A stretch of DNA of 64,000 nucleotides from Collinsella aerofaciens (GCF_963360655.1 NZ_OY725712.1:434001-498000); one strand, 5' to 3'; numbered from the stretch's first letter, positions 34,354-43,687 are shown. Numbers and translations: made by a program. The notes: generated by a model not told the origin, from the sequence alone.

Positions 34354-35536
34354 CGAGAAGCGCCTCCACTCCGGGCAGGGCCTTACCCTCGACGAGCTCC
34401 ATGGAAGCGCCACCACCGGTAGAGATCCAGCTCATCTTGTCGGCCAGGTTGAACTTGTTGACGGCTGCGACAGAGTCGCCACCACCGATGATCGAGGTGC
34501 AGTCGGCCTCGGCGACAGCCTCGGCGATAGCCTGGGTGCCGTGAGCGAAGTTATCGAACTCGAAGACGCCCATGGGGCCATTCCAGAACACAGTCTTGGC
34601 ACCCTTGACAGCCTCGGCGTAGAGCTCCTCGGTCTTGGGGCCGATGTCCATACCCTCACGGTCGTCGGGGATAGCGTCGGAAGCGACAACCTCGGGGACA
34701 GCGTCCTCACCAAAGTGATCAGCAACGCGGTTGTCGATGGGGAGCAGGATCTTGACGCCCTTCTCCTCGGCCTTCTTGAGCATCTCGCCGGCGCGCTCGA
34801 CCCAGTCCTCTTCCTTGAGGGACTGACCGACGGACAGGCCCTGAGCCAGGAAGAAGGTGTAGGCCATGCCGCCACCGATGATCAGGGTGTCAGCGGAGTC
34901 GATGAGGTGATCGAGAACGCCGATCTTGGAGGAAACCTTGGAACCGCCGACGATAGCGACGAAGGGGCGCTCGGGCTCGGCGAAGATGCCGGTCAGCGTG
35001 TCGACCTCCTTCTCGAGCAGGAAGCCAGCGACGGCAGGCAGGTAAGCGGCGGGGCCCACGACGGAACCCTGGGCGCGGTGGGCGGTGCCGAAGGCATCGA
35101 GAACGAAGACGTCACCATAGGAAGCGAGCTTCTTGGCGATCTCGGGATCGTTCTTCTTCTCACGCTTGTCGAAACGGACGTTCTCGAGAACGAGGACCTT
35201 GCCCGGCTCGACGGCGGCAACGGCCTCGGCGGCCTTCTCACCATACGTGTCGGCAACAAAAGCAACGTCAAGGCCAGAGAGCTCGGCGAGTTTCTTGGCG
35301 ACGGGCTCGAGGGAGAGCTCGGGCTGGAAGCCGGTGCCCTCGGGACGGCCGAGGTGGCTCATGAGGATGACGCGAGCGTTGTGCTCAACGAGGTAGTTGA
35401 TGGTGGGCAGGGCAGCCTTGATGCGGGTGGTGTCGCCAACGACGCCATCCTTGATAGGCACGTTGAAGTCAACGCGGACGAGAACGCGCTTGCCGTCGAC
35501 ATCGATGTCGCGGACGGTCTTCTTGGTAAAGGCCAT
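34346..35536 (-). CDS. pgk: Phosphoglycerate kinase
   Basis: A 396-residue glycolytic enzyme making ATP. The substrate-binding RVDFNVP, MSHLGRPEG and nucleotide-binding GGGDSVAAV motifs are visible. ATG at 35536 (MAFTKKTVRD) is chosen over an upstream in-frame start. A strong terminator lies between gap and pgk. Confidence 0.96.
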   Translation of the reverse strand: MAFTKKTVRDIDVDGKRVLVRVDFNVPIKDGVVGDTTRIKAALPTINYLVEHNARVILMSHLGRPEGTGFQPELSLEPVAKKLAELSGLDVAFVADTYGEKAAEAVAAVEPGKVLVLENVRFDKREKKNDPEIAKKLASYGDVFVLDAFGTAHRAQGSVVGPAAYLPAVAGFLLEKEVDTLTGIFAEPERPFVAIVGGSKVSSKIGVLDHLIDSADTLIIGGGMAYTFFLAQGLSVGQSLKEEDWVERAGEMLKKAEEKGVKILLPIDNRVADHFGEDAVPEVVASDAIPDDREGMDIGPKTEELYAEAVKGAKTVFWNGPMGVFEFDNFAHGTQAIAEAVAEADCTSIIGGGDSVAAVNKFNLADKMSWISTGGGASMELVEGKALPGVEALLDA

Positions 35537-35592
35537 GTTTGCTTCTACCTTTCGTACGTGTCTGCCTCCCATTACGGCAGACGATTTCTTAT

Positions 35593-35639
35593 AAAAAGGG
35601 CGCGACCCTAGGGTGTAAGCCCTATGAGGCCGCGCCCTT
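35593..35639 (-). terminator. Nested terminator of gap
   Basis: AAGGGCGCG and CGCGCCCTT arms enclose a second stem (ACCCTAGGG region with CCCTAT). Five U follow on the minus strand. It separates gap from pgk and may still allow read-through. Confidence 0.75.
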
Positions 35640-35676
35640 CTTTAGACGCTCAACGAGCTATTCGCTAAAAGCTAAA

Positions 35677-36702
35677 TTAAGCAACGAACTTCTCGAAGTA
35701 CTTGATGGTGCGGACCATCTGAGAGGTGTAGGAGTTCTCGTTGTCGTACCAAGAGGTGACCTGAACGAGGGTCTGGCCGTTGCCGAGGTCAGAGCACATG
35801 GTCTGAGTGGCGTCGAAGATGGAGCCGTGGGTCTCGCCGATGATGTCGGTGGAGACGATGTCGTCCTCGTTGTAACCGAAGGTCTCGGAGATGGTGGCAG
35901 CGTAGGCCTTCATAGCGGCGTTGACCTCGTCGACGGTGACCTTCTTGTCAACGACAGCGTAGAGGTTGGTGATGGAGCCGGTCGGCGTCGGGACGCGCTG
36001 GGCGGCACCGATGAGCTTACCGTTGAGCTCGGGCAGAACCAGGCCGATAGCCTTGGCAGCACCGGTGGTGTTGGGGACGATGTTGACGGCGCAGGCGCGG
36101 CTACGACGCTTGTTGCCCTTGCGCTGCGGGCCGTCGAGCGGCATCTGATCGCCAGTCCAGGCGTGAATGGTGGTCATGATGCCGGACACGATGGGAGCGA
36201 AGTCGTTCAGACCCTTGGCCATCGGGGCGAGGCAGTTGGTGGTGCAGGAAGCAGCGGAGATGATGTTGTCCTCAGCGGTCAGCGTCTCATGGTTGACGTT
36301 GTACACGATGGTGGGCAGATCGCTGCCGGCCGGAGCGGAAATGACGACCTTCTTGGCGCCAGCGTTGATGTGGGCCTGAGCCTTAGCCTTGCTGGTGTAG
36401 AAGCCGGTGCACTCGAGAACGACGTCGACGTCGAGGTCGCCCCAAGGCAGGTTGTTGGCGTCGGCCTCCTTGTAGATCTTGATCTCCTTGCCGTCAACGG
36501 TGATGGAATCCTCGCCAGCGACGACCTCGTGATCGCGAGCATAGTTGCCCTGCGTGGAGTCGTACTTCAGCAGGTAAGCGAGCATATCGGGAGAGGTGAG
36601 GTCGTTGATAGCGACGATCTCGGAGCCCTCATGACCGAACATCTGACGGAAGGCCAGACGACCGATGCGACCGAAGCCGTTAATAGCAACCTTTACTGCC
36701 AT
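35677..36702 (-). CDS. gap: Glyceraldehyde-3-phosphate dehydrogenase
   Basis: A 341-residue NAD-dependent glycolytic enzyme. NGFGRIGR is the Rossmann loop and SCTTNCLAP holds the catalytic Cys. ATG at 36702 ([10 protein letters not shown]) follows AAAGGAG. It heads the lower glycolysis genes and has its own promoter region with two palindromes. Confidence 0.96.
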   Translation of the reverse strand: MAVKVAINGFGRIGRLAFRQMFGHEGSEIVAINDLTSPDMLAYLLKYDSTQGNYARDHEVVAGEDSITVDGKEIKIYKEADANNLPWGDLDVDVVLECTGFYTSKAKAQAHINAGAKKVVISAPAGSDLPTIVYNVNHETLTAEDNIISAASCTTNCLAPMAKGLNDFAPIVSGIMTTIHAWTGDQMPLDGPQRKGNKRRSRACAVNIVPNTTGAAKAIGLVLPELNGKLIGAAQRVPTPTGSITNLYAVVDKKVTVDEVNAAMKAYAATISETFGYNEDDIVSTDIIGETHGSIFDATQTMCSDLGNGQTLVQVTSWYDNENSYTSQMVRTIKYFEKFVA

Positions 36703-36774
36703 TGTGTCTCCTTTCGTAAGGCCCCCGCAAGCTACAGCGCCCGCCGTTGAGGCCCACAAACTAACCACTCGCCT

Positions 36775-36852
36775 AATATACCTTTTTTTTGACTTGAATT
36801 TCACGAGAATGCTCGAAATTGAAAATCAAATTTGCGTTAAAACGCTTTAACG
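36775..36852 (-). promoter_or_regulatory. gap promoter region with two palindromes
   Basis: A minus-strand TATATT (36775-36780) is a likely -10. AATTTC...GAAATT (36797-36820) lies over the -35 position. Upstream, CGTTAAA and TTTAACG with a 4-base spacer (36835-36852) form a perfect palindrome, so a regulator could bind here. No regulator is identified. Confidence 0.4.
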
Positions 36853-36895
36853 TATAAAACAGCAGTTCAACCACCATAAAAGCTATTGCGTTAAA

Positions 36896-37825
36896 CTACC
36901 TGCTTGCTTCAATGAGCTTTTCAAGGCGCAAAACGCGGTGATACAAGGCCGACTTCGACAAAGGAGGGTCGGCCATTTCCCCCAAATCTCGCAGCGAGAG
37001 ATCGGGGTAACGCTCGCGTAAGTCACAAAAGACTGCCAGAGCGTCCGGCAGCGTTTCACGCAAACCGCGCCGATCAAGCTCGTCGATGAGCGCAAGCTGA
37101 TGTTGGGCGGCACCGGCACTTCTGGTCTGGTTGGCAAGCTCTGCGTTCACGCGACGATTCACGTCGTTCTTCACCAGCTTGACTGCGCGGGCCTCTTCAA
37201 TCTCGGCAACGCTGCGCTTGGCGCCAATCAGCTGTAACAGACGTTTAATCTCCTCGGCACTCTTGATGTACACGGCATACGAGCCGCGACGCGCATTGAC
37301 GCGGGCGTGAACTCCAATCTGCTCCAGAAGATCGCAAAGTCCCTTTGCATACTCCTCGCCCTGAACCGCGATCTCCAAATGAAAATCGCCACGCGGGTCG
37401 GCAACAAAGCCTCCGGCAATCAGCGCACCGCGAATATAGGCGAGCCTACAGCAAGGACGGGCAACGATGTGGCGCGGCACACCCGCGACGAGCCCTCCCC
37501 TACGGTCGAGAATGCCCAGCAGCACCAGAGCCTTATCCAAATCGGGCTGATCGGGCAAGGTGATGAGGTAGTTTCGCACCTTGTGCAGGACCGACTTACG
37601 AACCGTGAATTCGGTCTTGAGCTTAAGAATGCGATGCGTCAGCGCAATCATCGTGCGCGCCACAGCACCCGTCTCGGTCGCGACCGTCAAGCGGTACCGT
37701 CCCGAGCCCGCCAACGAAAGCGTGCCGCTCACACGCGTGAGCGCAGCAAGCGTCGACAAATCGCAGTATTCGCATTCTGGTTCGCAGCGCGCAAGCTCGT
37801 CACGCACCTCAGCGGTAAACGACAT
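36896..37825 (-). CDS. whiA: WhiA-family DNA-binding regulator
   Basis: A 309-residue protein with an N-terminal LAGLIDADG-like homing-endonuclease fold (AYIRGALIAGGFVADPRG) and a C-terminal helix-turn-helix (LSLRDLGEMADPPLSKSALYHRV). WhiA controls sporulation septation in Streptomyces and division in other bacteria. It follows rapZ by 6 bases. Most relatives have yvcK between the two; here it is absent. Confidence 0.94.
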   Translation of the reverse strand: MSFTAEVRDELARCEPECEYCDLSTLAALTRVSGTLSLAGSGRYRLTVATETGAVARTMIALTHRILKLKTEFTVRKSVLHKVRNYLITLPDQPDLDKALVLLGILDRRGGLVAGVPRHIVARPCCRLAYIRGALIAGGFVADPRGDFHLEIAVQGEEYAKGLCDLLEQIGVHARVNARRGSYAVYIKSAEEIKRLLQLIGAKRSVAEIEEARAVKLVKNDVNRRVNAELANQTRSAGAAQHQLALIDELDRRGLRETLPDALAVFCDLRERYPDLSLRDLGEMADPPLSKSALYHRVLRLEKLIEASR

Positions 37826-37831
37826 GTAAAC

Positions 37832-38752
37832 CTATGCCTTCGTGTTGGCACGCGACAGATCACGATGGGAGATGCTCACATGATACTGAGCACCCTCCAG
37901 GTAGCGGGCCGTGGCCTCGGCAATGGCGACGCTACGGTGCTGTCCGCCCGTGCAGCCGATGGCAATGGAAAGCTGCGGCTTGCCCTCTGCGATATAACCC
38001 GGCATGACCGTATCGAGCAACTGTGTCCAGGCCTTCCAAAACTCCTGGGTCTTGGGGTGGTCCAAGACAAAATCGGAGACCTTCTTATCGAGACCGGTCA
38101 TGGTGCGCATCTCGGGATCGTAGAAAGGATTGGGCAAGAAGCGAACATCGATCATGATGTCCGCCTCGACGGGCATGCCGTGCTTAAAACCAAACGAGAA
38201 CACGTGGACATCCATAAGCTGCTGGTCGGACAGCTCGGAAAAAGCCATGCGCAGCTTGTTGCGCAAGGCAGAAGTGCGCAAGCGGCTCGTGTCGATAATC
38301 ATATCGGCTCGATCACGAACGCCCTGCAGCTGCAGACGTTCACGCTGAATAGCGTCGGCCGTGGTCTCCCCCGGCTTTGCAATGGGATGGCGGCGACGAT
38401 TTTCGCTATACCGGCGAATCAGCACCTCGTCAGATGCCTCGAGAAACACAATGTCGCAGCTCATCTCGCGTTCTTCCAGTGCGGCGACAGCATCGAGCAG
38501 TTCATCGAACAAGCCCTGGCTACGTAGGTCGCAGGTAACGGCAAGGTGCCTGCCCACGCCCGTATTGATGCCAACGAGCTCAGCAAGCTGGGCAATCAGG
38601 CGTGGGGGCAGGTTGTCGATACAAAAATAGCCCATGTCCTCAAACACATGCATGGCTTGCGTTCGGCCCGAGCCGGACATTCCGGTGATGATAACGATAT
38701 CGGGGATACGCTCCGAGCGCTCCGCCGCATCCATGGCATCTCCCTTTTGCAT
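37832..38752 (-). CDS. rapZ: RapZ/YvcJ-family nucleotide-binding protein
   Basis: A 306-residue protein: the P-loop ITGMSGSGRTQA, with Arg where many have Lys (as in other actinobacteria), then GYFCIDNLPP, and the C-terminal GCTGGQHRSVAIAE motif. In E. coli RapZ controls glmS RNA decay; the role here is unknown. ATG at 38752 follows AGGAGG, and a second in-frame ATG at 38734 follows AAGGGAG, so either may be used. It is adjacent to whiA and follows the nan operon terminator. Confidence 0.92.
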   Translation of the reverse strand: MQKGDAMDAAERSERIPDIVIITGMSGSGRTQAMHVFEDMGYFCIDNLPPRLIAQLAELVGINTGVGRHLAVTCDLRSQGLFDELLDAVAALEEREMSCDIVFLEASDEVLIRRYSENRRRHPIAKPGETTADAIQRERLQLQGVRDRADMIIDTSRLRTSALRNKLRMAFSELSDQQLMDVHVFSFGFKHGMPVEADIMIDVRFLPNPFYDPEMRTMTGLDKKVSDFVLDHPKTQEFWKAWTQLLDTVMPGYIAEGKPQLSIAIGCTGGQHRSVAIAEATARYLEGAQYHVSISHRDLSRANTKA

Positions 38753-38770
38753 GTGTGCCTCCTAAAATAA

Positions 38771-38799
38771 GCGCGGGACCCGGCCAGCGGATCCCGCGC
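38771..38799 (-). terminator. Terminator of the nan operon
   Basis: GCGCGGGA (38771-38778) pairs with TCCCGCGC (38792-38799). The minus-strand tail is TTATTTT. It lies between nanE and rapZ. Confidence 0.85.
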
Positions 38800-38850
38800 G
38801 ATCAATTGCCTTTATTGAGTATACCGCCCCAAGCGGATACGAGGCCCGTC

Positions 38851-39537
38851 TTACGCCTCAAGCGCAGCCTTGAACCAACTTGTAATACTCGTAGGGTGCG
38901 TAATGGCGGTGCCGACGACAACGGCCCACGCGCCGGCGTCGATTGCAGCGCGAGCCTCTTCGGGCGTATGTACGCGACCCTCGCAAATGATGGGAAGGCC
39001 GGGGAATTCCTCGGTCGCCTGACGCAGGAGCGGCAGGTCGGGACCATCGGCCATGGTGCAGTCGATGGCGGCAACACCGTGAGAAAGCGTAGTGGATACC
39101 AGGTCAAAGCCCATATCAACCGCACGGCGAATGTCCTCGATGGTGGCACAATCCGCCATCAGGAGCACACCCTCCTCGTGCAGTGGGCGGAAGGTATCCT
39201 CGACCGACTTGCCATCGGGACGCGGACGATCGGTGGCGTCAATCGCCACGATATCGGCACCCGCAGCAACGCAGGCGCGAGCGTGGCGCAGCGTCGGCGT
39301 GATGTAAACGCCCTCGTGCCCATCCTTCCACAGGCCGATAACAGGAACCTCACAGCGGCCCTTAATGGCGGCGATGTCGGCAAGGCCCTGGCAGCGAATG
39401 GCGGCGGCGCCGCCGAGCTCGCAAGCGCGAGACATTTGAGCCATGGTCTCGGGCGTACGAAGCGGCTCGCCCATATACGCCTGAACGCTCACGACGAGCT
39501 TGCCCTTCAGGGATTGAATCAAAGGATCAACGGTCAT
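38851..39537 (-). CDS. nanE: N-acetylmannosamine-6-phosphate 2-epimerase
   Basis: A 228-residue TIM-barrel enzyme converting ManNAc-6-P to GlcNAc-6-P. Family motifs: GKLVVSVQAYMGEPL, catalytic-region PVIGLWKDGH and ADCATIEDIRRAVDMGFDLV. ATG at 39537 (MTVDPLIQSL) is used. It is the last gene of the sialic-acid block and supplies GlcNAc-6-P; nagA and nagB are not in this window. Confidence 0.93.
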   Translation of the reverse strand: MTVDPLIQSLKGKLVVSVQAYMGEPLRTPETMAQMSRACELGGAAAIRCQGLADIAAIKGRCEVPVIGLWKDGHEGVYITPTLRHARACVAAGADIVAIDATDRPRPDGKSVEDTFRPLHEEGVLLMADCATIEDIRRAVDMGFDLVSTTLSHGVAAIDCTMADGPDLPLLRQATEEFPGLPIICEGRVHTPEEARAAIDAGAWAVVVGTAITHPTSITSWFKAALEA

Positions 39538-39562
39538 GTTCGACTCAACCTTTCTCAAAACA

Positions 39563-39660
39563 GCCTTCTGAGACACCGCACCTTGACGTTCAAACCGTCG
39601 CTCGCGTACCGAAGTACGCTTCGCTCCTCTTTCACGTCAATCTGCGGCACCTCAGAAGGC
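39563..39660. repeat. Nested inverted repeat between the ROK kinase and nanE
   Basis: Outer arms 39563-39589 and 39634-39660 match at 22 of 27; three mismatches are wobbles on the minus strand. Inside, GCGTAC and GTACGC around CGAA form a second hairpin. Confidence 0.65.
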
Positions 39661-39677
39661 GCACTTGGTAGTTATGT

Positions 39678-40643
39678 TTACTTCAACGACGCAAGAAGGT
39701 GTTCGGCGGCACCGATAAGCGGCGCGTCGCCCTCCAGAGAACCGATGAGAATCGGCGTGTCCTGAAGCGGGTCGAGCGCCTGGCTGGCATAGCCCTCGTG
39801 CACCGAGTCCTTCCACGTCTGCGAGCGCCAATCGGGACCCTGGTGAATCACACCTCCCGAAAGCACGATGACCTCGGGATCCAAGATGTTGGCAAGCGAG
39901 CCCAAGCTGGCGCCCAGCGCAAAGCCGGCGTCATAGATGACCTCGGTCGCCTTTTCGTCGCCAGCACGGCACAGGTCGTTCACATCGCGACCGACCGAAG
40001 GACGGCTGGGGTCGACACGGCCAAAGCGCTCATCGTACATACGACCAATGGAAGTGCCCGAAGCAACCGACTCAAGATGGCCGGAACGCCCGCAGGCGCA
40101 GGGAATGCCGGCGGCAGCCGAGCACTCGATGTGACCCATATGGCCGGCAGCACCATGGAAGCCCTGCATCACGCGGCCGTTCTCGACATATGCGCCGCCG
40201 ATGCCCGTGCCGATGCCCAGGCACAAGACGGAGAACTTGCCCTTGCCGACGCCCCAGTGGGCCTCGCCCAGAGCATGAGCCTGCACGTCGCCCACAACGG
40301 CAACGGGAAGACCAAGGTCCTCGCGCAGACGCGGCCCCAACTGAACGCCGGACCAGCCGGGCATAATCTCGTTGGCATACGCGATGGCGCCCGTCTTGGG
40401 ATCGACGACGCCTGCGGCACCGATACCGACACCGAGGACCTCGACATCGGGATTCGCCTCAAGAGCAGCCTTGATGGACGCCTCGATACGTTGGAAGACG
40501 GCCTCGCCGCCCTCCTGGGCCTCGGTGGGAACCTCAGCTTCAAAGACCGGATGGGGCACGCTGCCATCAGCCGGATACTCCATAATGGCAGTCGCAATCT
40601 TGGTGCCGCCGATATCGACGGAGCAAACGTACTTGTTCTCCAT
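39678..40643 (-). CDS. nanK: ROK-family sugar kinase, probable N-acetylmannosamine kinase
   Basis: A 321-residue kinase. VDIGGTKIATA is the ATP phosphate loop, GIGTGIGGAYVENGR and the zinc motif CACGRSGHLE are ROK landmarks (His replaces one usual Cys). It has no DNA-binding domain, so it is a kinase rather than a repressor. Its place between the lyase and the epimerase suggests ManNAc phosphorylation; a glucokinase role cannot be excluded. ATG at 40643 follows AAGGAG. Confidence 0.82.
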   Translation of the reverse strand: MENKYVCSVDIGGTKIATAIMEYPADGSVPHPVFEAEVPTEAQEGGEAVFQRIEASIKAALEANPDVEVLGVGIGAAGVVDPKTGAIAYANEIMPGWSGVQLGPRLREDLGLPVAVVGDVQAHALGEAHWGVGKGKFSVLCLGIGTGIGGAYVENGRVMQGFHGAAGHMGHIECSAAAGIPCACGRSGHLESVASGTSIGRMYDERFGRVDPSRPSVGRDVNDLCRAGDEKATEVIYDAGFALGASLGSLANILDPEVIVLSGGVIHQGPDWRSQTWKDSVHEGYASQALDPLQDTPILIGSLEGDAPLIGAAEHLLASLK

Positions 40644-40713
40644 GTCGCTCTCCTTCGGAGACAAAACAACTACAGGAAATGAAGGCGGTGTTATCGCCGC
40701 AACTTGGTAAAGG

Positions 40714-40809
40714 TTTCCCAGGTGCCCGAGGTTGGGGTGAAAGTGGTCGGGCGTTGACCTAATGGGTCACGCCCGACCACTTGAGCCCCAAGATCGGGTG
40801 CCTGGGAAA
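40714..40809. repeat. Long imperfect inverted repeat 3' of the lyase gene
   Basis: Positions 40714-40760 pair with 40763-40809 nearly end to end, with a short central loop (TAAT). About 39 of 46 positions match. It starts 3 bases past the lyase stop. Confidence 0.7.
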
Positions 40810-40812
40810 GCT

Positions 40813-41733
40813 TTAAAGGAGACCGTTGTCCTGGAGGACCTTCTTAATCGCCTCGACGTTCTCGCCGGTCATGGCCTTCACCGGGCGCGGCATGGTCGGG
40901 CTGTCGAAGATGCCCATGAGGTTCATAGCGGTCTTGAAGGCGCCGACACCACCGGCATAGCCCTGGACGCCCGAGGTGACATCCCAAATGTGGGAGATCT
41001 CGTTGAGGCGATCCTGCTCGGCCTTGACGGTAGCCCAGTCGCCGGCCTGAGCGGCCTTCCACTGGCGCACGTAGCCCTCGGGCTCAACGTTGGCGAGACC
41101 CGGAACGGAGCCGTCGGCGCCACCGAGATAGGCACCGTCAACGACGACCTCGTGGCCGGTAAGGATGCTCATCGGATGGCCGTTCTTCTCGTTCTCCTGA
41201 ACGAGGTAGCGGAACGAGATGTCATCACCCGAGGAATCCTTGACGCCGGCCAGGACGCCCTCGGCGCCGAGCTTGGCAAGGAGCTTCCAGGGGAGCTTGG
41301 TGTGGACGCACACGGGGATGTCGTAGGCGAAGATGGGCAGGTCGAGCTCCTCGTGCAGGATGCGGAAGTGCTCCTCGACCTCGGTCATGCCCTGCAGGGC
41401 ATAGAACGGGCAGGTGGCGACGAGCGCATCGGCGCCCAGCTCCTGAGCGACCTTACCATGCTCGATCATGCGCTCGGTCTCGGTATCGATGATGCCGACC
41501 AGAACGGGAACGCGGTGGTCGACGATGCGCACGGCCTCGGCGACAATCTGGCGACGGCGCTCGTCGGTGGAGAAGACGACCTCGCCCGAGGAGCCCAGGA
41601 AGAACAGGCCATCGACGCCGGCATCGATCATGCGGTTGATGCTGCGCTCAAAGGAGGCAACATCAAGCTGGTGGTCTTCGGTATCGGGAACAACGACGGG
41701 AGGGATAACGCCGGTGAATTTCTGAGTTGCCAC
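40813..41733 (-). CDS. nanA: N-acetylneuraminate lyase (DapA/NanA family)
   Basis: A 306-residue class I aldolase. FFLGSSGEVVFS matches the family GGSTGE-like carboxylate-binding motif, YDIPVCVH holds the catalytic Tyr region and GVKDSSGDD the Schiff-base Lys. The family also contains dihydrodipicolinate synthase, but the nan neighbours favour cleavage of sialic acid to ManNAc and pyruvate. GTG at 41733 follows AAGGAG. Confidence 0.83.
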   Translation of the reverse strand: MATQKFTGVIPPVVVPDTEDHQLDVASFERSINRMIDAGVDGLFFLGSSGEVVFSTDERRRQIVAEAVRIVDHRVPVLVGIIDTETERMIEHGKVAQELGADALVATCPFYALQGMTEVEEHFRILHEELDLPIFAYDIPVCVHTKLPWKLLAKLGAEGVLAGVKDSSGDDISFRYLVQENEKNGHPMSILTGHEVVVDGAYLGGADGSVPGLANVEPEGYVRQWKAAQAGDWATVKAEQDRLNEISHIWDVTSGVQGYAGGVGAFKTAMNLMGIFDSPTMPRPVKAMTGENVEAIKKVLQDNGLL

Positions 41734-41801
41734 AAGAATCTCCTTAGTTGTCTGGCGGGCGGCCCTATGCCACCCACTCTTGTTGGCAGTGTCCAGGCCG
41801 T

Positions 41802-42653
41802 CTAGGCCAAAGAACACGGGTAGAACGTTTGGTTAGAGAAGTCGACGACTTCGTTTTCGAACGCATTGATGCGCTCGTGAGCGTATTTGGCATAAATGAT
41901 ATGCCTTCGGTCACACTCAAGACCGTTGAATACGGCAAACTGACCCTTGGGATCGCTCACGGCGTCCATAAGCGATGTGCCCATGAGCACCGATCCGCGC
42001 ACCCGAGACGACAACGCCTCGAGGCCACCGGGAATTGGATTGGCAACCGCCGTGCAGGCAAGACCCTGCTCGTCCAGAGCAGAAACCGCCAGCGCGACTC
42101 CGCCGCCAAGGCCCTCGCCCCATGCAAAGATGCGGTCGGGGTCCATGCCATCAAGATTGCGCGCGACCTTCGCCAACGCGCAGCCCCAACGGACGCGCTC
42201 GACAAAAGCGGGCGAAGCAATTCCCCGCTGCAGGTCGTCCGCACCAGCAACATCGTCATCCAGTGCAAGCACGGCATATCCCATGGCGGCAAATCTCGTC
42301 ATGTGATGCCAACCGCGCACAGGCCGATCGATGTCGTGGAACATCAGGCACAGCGGCACGCGTTCAGATACTCGGGCACGACCGACAGGCTCAATCAAAC
42401 GAGCGTGAATCGTATCGTCACCGAGCTCAAAGGAGACCTCCGAGTAACGGGCGCAGGGGTTAGCAAAGTCAATCGCCGTAATGGCCAGGCCTTGAATCTC
42501 AAGATTCGAAGCGCATGCCTCCAAATCAGAAACATCTGCTTGGACGTCACCGCGCCAGCCCCGATATTCTGCGAGCCTTGACGAAACCGTTCCAGGAATT
42601 CCCACGAGCCCGGGGACTATCAGCTCGTCAACATTGCTCTCGCACTTAGACAT
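41802..42653 (-). CDS. Acetylxylan-esterase-like protein lacking the catalytic Ser
   Basis: A 283-residue AXE1/cephalosporin-C-deacetylase-type alpha/beta hydrolase. The nucleophile elbow reads GEGLG (residues 179-183): Gly181 replaces the Ser of GxSxG, through codon GGC (42111-42113), one base from AGC. The Asp (SLMDAVSDP) and His (YAHERI) of the triad appear kept. It overlaps the start of its active-looking paralogue by 8 bases. It may be a non-catalytic partner, or a gene in early decay; the frame is intact. Confidence 0.78.
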   Translation of the reverse strand: MSKCESNVDELIVPGLVGIPGTVSSRLAEYRGWRGDVQADVSDLEACASNLEIQGLAITAIDFANPCARYSEVSFELGDDTIHARLIEPVGRARVSERVPLCLMFHDIDRPVRGWHHMTRFAAMGYAVLALDDDVAGADDLQRGIASPAFVERVRWGCALAKVARNLDGMDPDRIFAWGEGLGGGVALAVSALDEQGLACTAVANPIPGGLEALSSRVRGSVLMGTSLMDAVSDPKGQFAVFNGLECDRRHIIYAKYAHERINAFENEVVDFSNQTFYPCSLA

Positions 42654-43623
42654 GAGCCTCCCCTCCTTCGCAGAAAAACGGAATGATCATGTCGTCAAAG
42701 TCCTGAATCTCCTCGTGGCCAAAGCCCTCAAAGAACTCGTGTCGCTTCTCGCAGGCCAGGTTGTTGTAGACCGCAAACTGCGTCGCCGGCGGACAGACGA
42801 TATCGGCTGTGCCCGTGCCAAACAGCACGGGGCATTTGACCATGGGGGCAAAGTTCTTGGAATCGAAGTACGCCAGCTTGGCATAGGCCTCCTCAATACG
42901 AGTCGAGTCCTCGTCAAACCAACGCGACCAATAACGCAGGCCCTCGTAGGCAATGTCGTCGGCATCCAAATCCCAGACCAGGCGGAAATCCGACAGGAAG
43001 GGATAGAGGATGGCGGCGCGATTGATAAGCTCGCTGTTAAGCGCGCAGGTCGCAATGCCCAAACCGCCGCCCTGCGATGCGCCGTTCACAAATACGCGGG
43101 CAAGATCGATGCCCTCGAGCTCGCGAACAATACGGCACAGGATGCGGATATCCTGGTGCAAGCGGACATAGTAGAGGTTGGCCGGGTCGCCATCGATACC
43201 GGCGACAATATGGCCCGCGACCGTTGTGCCTTCAAATCCACCAATATCCTCGGAGGGGCCACCCTGGCCGGGGCAGTCGAGGGCGATGAGTGCCATGCCC
43301 ATGCCCGCAAACGACGCCTGCTCGAACCAGCTGCGGCTTGCACCCGGATAGCCGTGGAACTGTAACACCAGCGGCACGGGATCGTCCGAAACCGGCTTGA
43401 GATACTTGGCATGCAGGCGGGCGCCACACATGCCGGTATACCAGAGGTCGAAAAACCGACAGGTCGCGGAATCCGCAACCGAAGCCGCCTCGATCTCGTA
43501 GTCGAGCTCGACAGCGTCGGCCTCGGCCATGCGGTCCTTCCAAAAGAGATCGAAATCCGATGGACGGGGCATAGCGCCTCGATATTCACCAAATTGCTGT
43601 TGTAGCTCCTGAGCACTTGGCAT
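42646..43623 (-). CDS. Acetylesterase of the AXE1/deacetylase family
   Basis: A 325-residue alpha/beta hydrolase. The nucleophile is the Ser in NGASQGGGLG, the Asp is in GTADIVCPP and the His in GFGHEEIQ. Members remove acetyl groups from xylan, cephalosporin C and other sugars. In this block it may remove O-acetyl groups from sialic acids or glycans; that is inferred from position. ATG at 43623 is used, though the ribosome site is weak. Confidence 0.85.
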   Translation of the reverse strand: MPSAQELQQQFGEYRGAMPRPSDFDLFWKDRMAEADAVELDYEIEAASVADSATCRFFDLWYTGMCGARLHAKYLKPVSDDPVPLVLQFHGYPGASRSWFEQASFAGMGMALIALDCPGQGGPSEDIGGFEGTTVAGHIVAGIDGDPANLYYVRLHQDIRILCRIVRELEGIDLARVFVNGASQGGGLGIATCALNSELINRAAILYPFLSDFRLVWDLDADDIAYEGLRYWSRWFDEDSTRIEEAYAKLAYFDSKNFAPMVKCPVLFGTGTADIVCPPATQFAVYNNLACEKRHEFFEGFGHEEIQDFDDMIIPFFCEGGEAHV

Positions 43624-43659
43624 GGCTCGTGAACCCAACCTTTCGAAATCGCAACGGAG

Positions 43660-43687
43660 GTGCGCCCGGCAAGGGAACCGGGCGCAC
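43660..43687 (-). terminator. Hairpin between the ABC ATPase and acetylesterase genes
   Basis: GTGCGCCCGG and CCGGGCGCAC form a perfect 10-bp stem around an 8-base loop. No U-run follows. It probably tunes expression between transporter and enzyme genes. Confidence 0.6.

Noticed and set aside
15605-40809. The long inverted repeats as copies of one mobile element
   Set aside because: Their arms share architecture but not sequence, and I saw no target-site duplications or transposase.
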